Of a DNA stretch of 7,666 nucleotides, positions 1 to 6,157 are shown piece after piece (the first letter of the stretch is position 1; every line of letters starts with the position of its first letter). The notes under the pieces are model-generated. The model ran no database searches. It had not been told where the DNA came from and saw nothing but the letters and a program-made list of their open reading frames with translations. Both the position numbers and the translations under genes were made by a program. Source of the DNA: an uncultured Traorella sp. (lineage in GTDB: Bacteria > Bacillota_I > Bacilli_A > Erysipelotrichales > Erysipelotrichaceae). The stretch lies in NCBI GenBank assembly GCA_945938205.1, contig CAMEUL010000070.1:1-7666 (forward strand). Reading direction: 5' to 3'.

Positions 1-874
<874 letters not shown>

Positions 875-888
875 TTTGACTCTTTTTG

Positions 889-906
889 AACGAACTCGCG
901 TTCGTT
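889..906 (-). other. GNRA-capped hairpin in the 16S leader
   Basis: The pre-rRNA contains AACGAAC-GCGA-GTTCGTT, a perfect 7-bp stem closed by a GCGA (GNRA) tetraloop, ending about 15 nt before the mature 16S 5' end. No T-tract follows, so it is not a terminator. It is probably a structural or processing element of the leader, such as a fold helping rRNA maturation. The role is inferred; the pairing is direct. Confidence 0.6.
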
Positions 907-943
907 GTTTTCCTTTATTTTTGAATTGACGTTTCTTGTTCAG

Positions 944-955
944 TTTTCAAAGAGC
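944..955 (-). promoter_or_regulatory. boxA-like antitermination site of the rRNA leader
   Basis: The minus strand reads GCTCTTTGAAAA, close to the bacterial rrn boxA (TGCTCTTTAACA) bound by NusB/NusE to make rRNA transcription resist Rho and pausing. It lies about 20 nt after the predicted transcription start and about 70 nt before mature 16S, the expected place. The match is visible; function is inferred from the family. Confidence 0.7.
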
Positions 956-979
956 GTTGCACTCCGTGAGTGCTTGTAT

Positions 980-1008
980 ATAATACCACTCCCTTCCCTC
1001 CCTGTCAA
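980..1008 (-). promoter_or_regulatory. rRNA operon promoter (sigma-A type)
   Basis: A consensus -35 TTGACA (1003-1008) and a -10 TATTAT (980-985) are separated by exactly 17 bp. TG one base before the -10 makes it an extended -10. The likely start is a purine at 973-975, giving a leader of about 100 nt before 16S. The spacer is very rich in G (12 of 17 bases, one T, no C on the coding strand), odd for an AT-rich genome. I see no second tandem promoter between here and the end of the upstream gene. Confidence 0.88.
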
Positions 1009-1011
1009 CGC

Positions 1012-1038
1012 TTTTTTCTATTTTTTTTTCACTTTTTT
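1012..1038 (-). promoter_or_regulatory. Phased A-tracts upstream of rrn promoter (UP element-like)
   Basis: Three runs of A on the minus strand, of 6 (1012-1017), 9 (1021-1029) and 6 (1033-1038), have centres at 1014.5, 1025 and 1035.5, so 10.5 bp apart, one helical turn each. If transcription starts at 973 they span about -39 to -65. The first two fall on the proximal and distal UP subsites that bind the RNA polymerase alpha C-terminal domains; the third extends the bend. Positions and phasing are direct; promoter activation is inferred. Confidence 0.65.
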
Positions 1039-1053
1039 CTTCCACGTTTATTG

Positions 1054-1075
1054 AAAAAGTAAATACAACTCACTT
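1054..1075 (-). terminator. Weak terminator-like hairpin after the DUF6179-like gene
   Basis: Eleven bases past the stop, AAGTGAG and TTTACTT can form a 7-bp stem with two G-T pairs and a 5-nt loop, followed by TTTTT. It is AT-rich and weak. It is the only hairpin-plus-T candidate between this gene and the rRNA promoter, so reading may continue into the rrn promoter region. Confidence 0.3.
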
Positions 1076-1086
1076 CTATTTATTTA

Positions 1087-2304
1087 TCAATAATTATTTT
1101 CTTTTCCCAGTAAACGCATCACTGCTTCGACTTTCCTTTTTTCATCTTCAGAAAAGTGTATTTTTCTTTTGTTTAATGCTTTAAATAAGAACTGTTCACT
1201 TTCTGTTTCAATAAAATCATCTGTAGGATATTGCTTCATCAAAGCAATAAGTAAAGGTAATGGCAAACTTTCTACTAAATGATCAACATCCTCCTCAAAT
1301 AGATTTCCTTCTTGAAGAATATCCAACAGATCCATCATAGAATAAACTTCTTTCAGTATAAGTGTCGTTTTTTCCTCACTTTTCTCCAACTCCCACATCT
1401 TATCTAACAATTCTCTATATTTTTTATCTTCCATTCTTTCTTCATAAAAGAAAAGTATTTTTGATTCTTGTTCAGGATAAAAAGGAATGAGAAACACTTT
1501 ATCTAACGTATTCATATTCACTGCATTTTTAACAATACATGATAATTTAGGCAAACACAGAAGAATGTATTTCTTTGAAGATGTCGTTAATCTAAGATTT
1601 TGATTTAATAATTCAAATCCATCTTTTAATGTAATTAAAATCACTTCTTCTGATTTATTTAAAAATATATGATACAATTGTTTGACGTTAGATTCTGTTA
1701 AATTAAGATATATCGGATCACGATGAAGCAATACAAGTCCTAAGGCAGATAAAAGAACAGGTTCAAAAATATTCATAGGAACATTCTGATAATGATTTGT
1801 CAGTCCACACAGTAAATGATGGATATCTTTACTTGAAAAAAGGATACAAAAGGAGTTTTCCGCTTCAACATAACACAAATACTTTTCAATAAATTCAATC
1901 CCATCTAGTTTAGGGCGCCCTATAAATATCGGATAGTCTACCGTGATATGAATCTCATGAGCTGAAAACTGAGGTCGATACAGCTTGAAAAAACCATTGA
2001 TTCCTTCAAATATTGTAGAACGATAAAAGATATTTTCTGTATTTAATAAATTCTTTACGATTTTCTTCTGTAAACTACGAGAAAATTTTACCTTTTGATT
2101 AATAATCTTCAATCCTTTTTCAAAAAGAGATTCTACTGATACTGTTTTTATTGTCTCAATGGCTAGATCAAAAGATAAATAAGTTTTCAGTTGAATACCA
2201 ATAACATACATCATAGAGGCTATGATATCAATGGCCTTTTCTGTTGGAATAGAACTGCTTTCACCTCTATTCCATTTGTCTGTTTGCTTGCTAAGCAAAA
2301 TCAA
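1087..2304 (-). CDS. DUF6179-like protein, main body (405 codons, no proper start)
   Basis: This is the open body of the split gene. The first codon available in this frame is TTG 2304, with no ribosome binding site, so it is probably the continuation of the frame starting at 2426 and not a separate start. The clearest motif is RGESSSIPTEKA (residues 13-24 here; GESSS near 55-59 of the repaired protein), which with the general pattern recalls the DUF6179 family of Firmicutes; I judge this from memory. The rest is helix-rich and AT-rich, with many Lys, Glu, Leu and Ile and an acidic stretch near residues 335-350 (EEDVDHLVESLPLPLL). I see no signal peptide, membrane segment, nucleotide-binding motif or recognised catalytic site, so it is probably cytosolic. 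It would be co-transcribed with the DUF6323-like gene. Function unknown. Confidence 0.6.
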   Translation of the reverse strand: MILLSKQTDKWNRGESSSIPTEKAIDIIASMMYVIGIQLKTYLSFDLAIETIKTVSVESLFEKGLKIINQKVKFSRSLQKKIVKNLLNTENIFYRSTIFEGINGFFKLYRPQFSAHEIHITVDYPIFIGRPKLDGIEFIEKYLCYVEAENSFCILFSSKDIHHLLCGLTNHYQNVPMNIFEPVLLSALGLVLLHRDPIYLNLTESNVKQLYHIFLNKSEEVILITLKDGFELLNQNLRLTTSSKKYILLCLPKLSCIVKNAVNMNTLDKVFLIPFYPEQESKILFFYEERMEDKKYRELLDKMWELEKSEEKTTLILKEVYSMMDLLDILQEGNLFEEDVDHLVESLPLPLLIALMKQYPTDDFIETESEQFLFKALNKRKIHFSEDEKRKVEAVMRLLGKENNY

Positions 2305-2426
2305 AAGATCTGTCTGTATTTTAATGATAATTTACGGTTCCTTGCCTGTTTGATCAATGATTCAAAATAATGCTTCTGATCCAATATTTGTTCATGATCA
2401 GAATGATACACATTCAGTGAATTCAT
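1087..2426 (-). pseudogene. DUF6179-like gene split by a one-base frameshift
   Basis: The gene most likely starts at ATG 2426, one base after the stop of the DUF6323-like gene, with GGAGAGG six bases upstream. From there it encodes 41 residues (MNSLNVYHSD... ending ...LKYRQIF) and meets TGA at 2301-2303. The next stretch of the protein continues in the -1 frame from 2304. The switch lies at a run of four T on the coding strand (2303-2306); one more T would join both parts into about 446 residues without other change. Both parts read like one protein: helical N-terminus, then RGESSSIP and its following helix. It could be a real loss of function, a sequencing or assembly indel, or less likely recoding. 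The downstream body keeps a clean 405-codon frame, so any inactivation would be recent. Confidence 0.7.
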
Positions 2427-2427
2427 T

Positions 2428-2892
2428 TTAATCCTCTCCACTTCTAAATGTTAGAATACTTTTTCCGCCATGTATATGTTCAGATAATCGTAAGGCTTCA
2501 CCATATAAAAGTTCAAAAGACCCATAACAGCATCCATTAAATGAATCCTTCATAAAAGCAATAAGGTCTTTGTCTGATACTAAGTCCCATGTACTGTTTT
2601 TCAGATCATAAAATAGTTCAATAAGTTCATGTAAAGTATCTTCATAGTTTTCTTGTGAGACATAAGGAGAATCACAAAAGGCTTCAATCAGAAGAACTAT
2701 TATTTCACCATTTAATTCTATACGTTGACTCTCTTTTAAAGCAAGTGAACGTGTTTGTGTCAGTAAAACTGCCTGATATTGATTTAAAGTAAGACCGTAT
2801 TTTTCAGTTTCCAAATTGCAAGCAAGAATTTCATCTACGATTTGTTGTTCCAGCAAAGAGCTCTCTATTGAAACTAGTCCCAATTTATTCAT
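2428..2892 (-). CDS. DUF6323-like protein, function unknown
   Basis: This 154-residue protein has no known function. Its motifs AFCDSPY (71-77), NYEDTLHELIELFYDLKN (82-99) and FNGCCYGSFELLYGEAL (about 118-133) recall the DUF6323 family, which I remember as a frequent neighbour of DUF6179 in Firmicutes; this is recognition, not a search. It looks mainly helical and soluble, without signal peptide or membrane segment. Three Cys (73, 121, 122) lie in the conserved-looking motifs, but there is no clear metal-binding spacing. The start is ATG 2892 with GGAG seven bases upstream. It ends one base before the start of the DUF6179-like gene, so the two are almost certainly one operon and perhaps act together. 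Confidence 0.75.
   Translation of the reverse strand: MNKLGLVSIESSLLEQQIVDEILACNLETEKYGLTLNQYQAVLLTQTRSLALKESQRIELNGEIIVLLIEAFCDSPYVSQENYEDTLHELIELFYDLKNSTWDLVSDKDLIAFMKDSFNGCCYGSFELLYGEALRLSEHIHGGKSILTFRSGED
2433..2439 (-). promoter_or_regulatory. Ribosome binding site that places the DUF6179-like start at 2426
   Basis: GGAGAGG ends six bases before ATG 2426 and overlaps the last codons of the DUF6323-like gene, whose stop (2428-2430) is separated from the ATG by one base. This supports translational coupling and shows the gene begins upstream of the frameshift, not at TTG 2304. Confidence 0.7.
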
Positions 2893-2912
2893 AGTAGAAC
2901 TCCATTGTTACT

Positions 2913-2934
2913 TCTTAGATTTTCTTATCTAAGA
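2913..2934 (-). promoter_or_regulatory. Perfect 8-bp inverted repeat before the DUF6323-like gene
   Basis: TCTTAGAT and ATCTAAGA flank a 6-base loop. The repeat lies 9 bases before the ribosome binding site of the DUF6323-like gene and spans the stop codon of the small upstream ORF. No T-tract follows on the coding strand, so it is not an intrinsic terminator. It could be an operator or an RNA hairpin affecting initiation. The symmetry is direct; the role is a guess. Confidence 0.35.
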
Positions 2935-3145
2935 TGCCATTCATTAATTGCTTGAACCCGTAATCCAAAAATTCATTTTCAGATATTGAAAACTGTTGAG
3001 TAATGTAGCTACCTTTTTTCTGAACTAAAGAAAACAATGATGAAATACTTGACCATAAAATAATGAAAACGGTTAGAAAGCTGTTGTTTATTCTTATTTT
3101 TACCACCAAATATGAGTGAATGACAACGTCTACATTTTTACGCAA
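2915..3145 (-). CDS. Doubtful small ORF, 76 codons
   Basis: I do not recognise this product. The frame opens at TTG 3145 without a Shine-Dalgarno sequence, and no ATG exists in frame until near the C-terminus. It has one hydrophobic stretch (about residues 22-42, NSFLTVFIILWSSISSLFSLV) that could be a membrane helix, and ends in FLDYGFKQLMNGILDKKI. It stops 22 bases before the DUF6323-like start. It may be a real membrane peptide, a decayed gene or chance; I lean to non-coding or remnant. The 317 bases between ysxC and the DUF6323-like gene otherwise hold only the ysxC terminator, a possible promoter and an inverted repeat. Confidence 0.25.
   Translation of the reverse strand: MRKNVDVVIHSYLVVKIRINNSFLTVFIILWSSISSLFSLVQKKGSYITQQFSISENEFLDYGFKQLMNGILDKKI
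3097..3126 (-). promoter_or_regulatory. Possible promoter for the DUF6323/DUF6179 unit
   Basis: TTGTCA (3121-3126, 5 of 6 to the -35 consensus) is followed after 18 bp by TAAAAA (3097-3102, 4 of 6) with an extended -10 TG. It lies after the ysxC terminator, where this unit needs its own promoter. It is inside the doubtful small ORF; if used, that ORF would not be translated from its TTG. The AT-rich background makes chance matches likely. Confidence 0.35.
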
Positions 3146-3170
3146 TAAAACGGCAACAAAGTTTACATAT

Positions 3171-3195
3171 AAAAAGAGGATCCTTTTGGATCCTC
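3171..3195 (-). terminator. Intrinsic terminator of the tig-lon-ysxC block
   Basis: The minus strand reads GAGGATCC-AAAA-GGATCCTC followed by TTTTT: a perfect 8-bp stem with a 4-base loop and a U-tract, 14 bases after the ysxC stop. The other strand has A at the 3171-3175 end and no T-run after the hairpin, so it works in one direction only. It separates ysxC from the DUF genes. Confidence 0.92.
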
Positions 3196-3209
3196 ATAGA
3201 GAACATTCA

Positions 3210-3797
3210 TTATTGTTCAAGCATTTTTTCGATCATTTGCCATAAAGCATCCACTCCCTGACGCTTTTCACTTGAAAAAGGAATCAACGCTTCATCTTCC
3301 TTTAATTCAAGAGTTAAACGAATCCTTTCCAGATTCTTTTTGACCTCACTTCGCTTCAGCTTGTCCATTTTGGTAGCAACTACAGCTAAAGGAATATTGT
3401 GATATCTAGCATATTCGATCATCGTCAAATCATCTTCTGTTGGTTTATGACGTGCATCTACAATGATCAGCAACCCTTTTTTCTGTTGCCTTTGACCAAA
3501 GTATTCTTCCATCATTTCGCCAAACTGGATCAGCATCTTTTTTGATGCGTTGGCATAACCATATCCCGGAACATCCACGAGCATGAACACATCATCAATA
3601 TTGAAGAAATTCAATAGACGTGTCTTCCCCGGTGTGTTTCCGACATACGCGAGATTTTTTCTTCTTGTGATTGTATTGATCAAAGAACTTTTCCCTACAT
3701 TGCTTCTCCCTGCCATCACAATTTCCGGAAGAGGACTATCGGGCCAACTCTTTGAATCAGGTGCTGAAATCACCAAATAGGGATTTTTTACTTCCAT
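3210..3797 (-). CDS. ysxC: Ribosome biogenesis GTPase YsxC/EngB (YihA family)
   Basis: This is a 195-residue TRAFAC-class GTPase needed for late assembly of the 50S subunit in the cytoplasm; in Bacillus the homologue is essential. The GTPase motifs are all present: G1 GRSNVGKS (30-37), G2 TPGKT (55-59), G3 DVPGYG (75-80), G4 TKMD (142-145) and G5 SSE (175-177); DARHKPTEDD (114-123) is also typical of the family. Length matches the usual 190-210 residues. The start ATG 3797 shares one base with the lon stop (TAATG), so translation is probably coupled to lon; GGTGA five bases upstream is a weak ribosome binding site. It is the last gene of the block, followed by a strong terminator. Identification is secure. 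Confidence 0.97.
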   Translation of the reverse strand: MEVKNPYLVISAPDSKSWPDSPLPEIVMAGRSNVGKSSLINTITRRKNLAYVGNTPGKTRLLNFFNIDDVFMLVDVPGYGYANASKKMLIQFGEMMEEYFGQRQQKKGLLIIVDARHKPTEDDLTMIEYARYHNIPLAVVATKMDKLKRSEVKKNLERIRLTLELKEDEALIPFSSEKRQGVDALWQMIEKMLEQ

Positions 3798-6115
3798 TAT
3801 TTCACCAAAGCGTAATCAATTACCTGAGACACATGTTCTACAGGAATAATCTTCAATGCTTCTTTGACAGAAGCAGGAATATCATCGACATCTTTCATAT
3901 TGGCTTTTGGAACTAAAATCGTACTGATACCACTGCGATGTGCTGCCAGTGATTTCTCCTTCAACCCACCGATTGGCAAGACATTTCCACGTAATGTGAC
4001 TTCTCCAGTCATCGCTAGATCACTCTTTACAGGAATATTTGTCAACGAAGAAACGATGGCTGTTGTTAAAGTAACACCGGCACTAGGTCCATCCTTTGGT
4101 ACAGCTCCCTCTGGAACATGGATATGGATATCTTCCTTTTCAAAGATTTCTGGCTGGATCTTATATGTTTTCGCATTAGCTCGTACATAATCATAGGCAA
4201 TGGAGGCACTTTCCTTCATCACATCACCCAATTTACCAGTCAGCACAAATTTTCCTTTTCCTTCAAAATGAGTGACTTCCACCTGAAGCACATCCCCACC
4301 AAAAGAAGTATAGGCAAGACCTGTCACACAACCAACCTGATCTTTCTTTTCTCTGCGTCCATAATCATAGATCTCATGGCCTAACCATTCATTGATCAGT
4401 TTTTTCGTTACGGTGATGGATTTCTTGTGATCTTTTAGAATAGCTAAAACAGCTTTTCTTGCACATGTACCGATGACACGTTCTAACTGTCTGACACCGG
4501 CTTCTCTAGTATAGTACTGAATCAAATACAATAAGATATCATCTTTTATCTTGAATTGTTTTTCTTCAAGTCCATTCATTTTCAGCTGTTTCGATACCAA
4601 GTGGCGTTTTGCAATTTCCACCTTTTCTTCTTCTGTATAGCTGGATAATTGAATGATCTCAAGACGGTCCTGTAATGCAGCCGGAATATTTTCAAGATAG
4701 TTGGCAGTGGCGATAAAGAGTACCTGACTCAAATCATAAGGCTCTTCAATGTAATGATCTGAGAACATGGCATTTTGTTCAGGATCCAGTACTTCCAACA
4801 TGGCGCTGGAAGGATCTCCCTTATAGTCGCTTGCCATCTTATCAATTTCATCGATCAAGAATACAGGATTTACAGTACCCGCTTTTTTCATGCCTTGGAT
4901 GATTCGCCCAGGCATGCTTCCCAAATAGGTTCTGCGATGACCACGAATTTCTGCTTCATCACGAACGCCACCTAAAGAAATTTTCACAAACTTGCGGTCA
5001 AGTGCTCTTGCAACAGATTTCGCAAGAGATGTCTTTCCAACACCTGGAGGGCCGACAAGACATAAAATAGGTGATTTTAAAGAATGGGTCATCTGTTTGA
5101 CCGCTAAGTATTCAAGAATTCTTTCCTTGATTTTCTCAAGTCCATAATGATCTTCATTTAAAATGTTTTCTGCAACACTTAAATCTTCATTATCAACGCT
5201 CATCTGCCAATAAGGCAGTTTCATCAGCCAGTCGATATAGCTTTTGATGACACCGCTCTCTCCTGCACTTGCAGGCAGCATTTCATAACGTGCTAATTCT
5301 TCTAATACCTTTGTTTTGATGTTTTCAGGATAAGGATTTTTCTCCAGTTGTTCACGAATGGAATCTGCATCATCACTTGTTTCCGGAACATCTCCCAATT
5401 CTTCTTTGATAGCACGAAGTCTTTCTCTCAAAAAGTATTCTTTCTGGCTTTCTTCTACACGAGTTCTGACTTTCTGATTGATCTCATTATCCAACATCAT
5501 AAGCTGTTTCTCTTTTTCAATTGCTTCCAGAACTTTTAAAAGACGTTCATTGATATCAAGAGTTTCTAAGAGTTCCTGACGTTGGTTCAGTGAGAAAGGA
5601 AATATCTGCGAAATATGATCTGCTAGACGATTTGCAGAAACACCTTTCGCAAAAGCCTTCACCATGATAGGTGAAATCAGACTTGATAAAGCTTCAAAAC
5701 TTTCCATTTCTTTACTGATCTTACGTACTAAAACCAGTTCTTCATTTGCATCACCGCTGATTTCATTCAACTGTTCCACGAGCGCAAATTTACAATTTCG
5801 AATATCTTGGATTTCTGAAATTTTTGCACGATATAAACCTTTAAAGACTACTCTTGTAAAACGATCTTTTTTGTTGGTTGCGATAATTCGGCATACTGTT
5901 CCCACTTCATATAGATCGTTGGGATTTGGATCGTCCACCAAAGGATCGATCTGAGATACGATCATCACTTCCGCATTAAAACTTTCATTGCTTCTTCTGA
6001 GTGCATTCAGGCTCATTTCACGTCCGACTTCAATAGAAACTTCCTCATTCGGAAATACGACCACATCTCGGGTACATATCAGCGGAAACTGAAACATTTT
6101 CATTTCTTCCATCAT
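3797..6115 (-). CDS. lon: ATP-dependent Lon protease (LonA, endopeptidase La)
   Basis: Lon is a cytosolic homo-hexameric AAA+ protease that unfolds and degrades damaged and short-lived regulatory proteins. The 772-residue length is typical of LonA. Order: N-terminal substrate domain (about 8-200, FPLICTRDVVVFPNEE), helical linker (about 200-320), AAA+ module with Walker A GPPGVGKT (355-362), Walker B FLIDEID (419-425), R484 and sensor-2 R542 (GVRQLER), then the C-terminal protease domain with the catalytic Ser678 in PKDGPSAG and Lys721 in GGLKEK. All key residues are present, so it should be active. There are no membrane segments, which separates it from LonB. Two ATG codons are adjacent at the start; AAGGAG is four bases from the first (6115) and seven from the second (6112), so the second may be used. 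No CtsR direct repeat is visible upstream. Confidence 0.97.
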   Translation of the reverse strand: MMEEMKMFQFPLICTRDVVVFPNEEVSIEVGREMSLNALRRSNESFNAEVMIVSQIDPLVDDPNPNDLYEVGTVCRIIATNKKDRFTRVVFKGLYRAKISEIQDIRNCKFALVEQLNEISGDANEELVLVRKISKEMESFEALSSLISPIMVKAFAKGVSANRLADHISQIFPFSLNQRQELLETLDINERLLKVLEAIEKEKQLMMLDNEINQKVRTRVEESQKEYFLRERLRAIKEELGDVPETSDDADSIREQLEKNPYPENIKTKVLEELARYEMLPASAGESGVIKSYIDWLMKLPYWQMSVDNEDLSVAENILNEDHYGLEKIKERILEYLAVKQMTHSLKSPILCLVGPPGVGKTSLAKSVARALDRKFVKISLGGVRDEAEIRGHRRTYLGSMPGRIIQGMKKAGTVNPVFLIDEIDKMASDYKGDPSSAMLEVLDPEQNAMFSDHYIEEPYDLSQVLFIATANYLENIPAALQDRLEIIQLSSYTEEEKVEIAKRHLVSKQLKMNGLEEKQFKIKDDILLYLIQYYTREAGVRQLERVIGTCARKAVLAILKDHKKSITVTKKLINEWLGHEIYDYGRREKKDQVGCVTGLAYTSFGGDVLQVEVTHFEGKGKFVLTGKLGDVMKESASIAYDYVRANAKTYKIQPEIFEKEDIHIHVPEGAVPKDGPSAGVTLTTAIVSSLTNIPVKSDLAMTGEVTLRGNVLPIGGLKEKSLAAHRSGISTILVPKANMKDVDDIPASVKEALKIIPVEHVSQVIDYALVK

Positions 6116-6119
6116 ACGA

Positions 6120-6125
6120 CTCCTT
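6120..6125 (-). promoter_or_regulatory. lon ribosome binding site, tandem start codons
   Basis: AAGGAG (inside AAAGGAAGGAG) precedes ATGATG. Spacing is four bases to ATG 6115 and seven to ATG 6112. Spacing favours the second, which would shorten Lon by one Met. Confidence 0.7.
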
Positions 6126-6135
6126 CCTTTTAGTC

Positions 6136-6157
6136 AAAAAGACGCTAAGCGTCTTTT
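6136..6157 (-). terminator. Hairpin with short U-tract on the tig stop codon
   Basis: AAAAGACGC-TTA-GCGTCTTTT forms a perfect 9-bp stem with a 3-base loop, ending in TTTTT on the minus strand. The last two bases of the tig stop codon are in the 5' arm. The U-tract is mostly part of the stem and is followed by G, so termination is probably partial: an attenuator letting some tig transcripts continue into lon. It could instead protect the tig mRNA 3' end. The stem is direct; strength is inferred. Confidence 0.65.

Noticed and set aside
880..955. Long-range pairing of boxA (CTCTTT) with AAAGAG near the 16S 5' end
   Set aside because: Six A/U-rich pairs plus GAAC/GTTC with uneven internal loops, and the GTTC part competes with the stronger GNRA stem.
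2301..2309. Programmed -1 frameshift in the DUF6179-like gene
   Set aside because: The site AUC UUU UGA is not a standard X XXY YYZ heptamer and I see no strong stem just after it; an indel is simpler. Kept only as a minor option.
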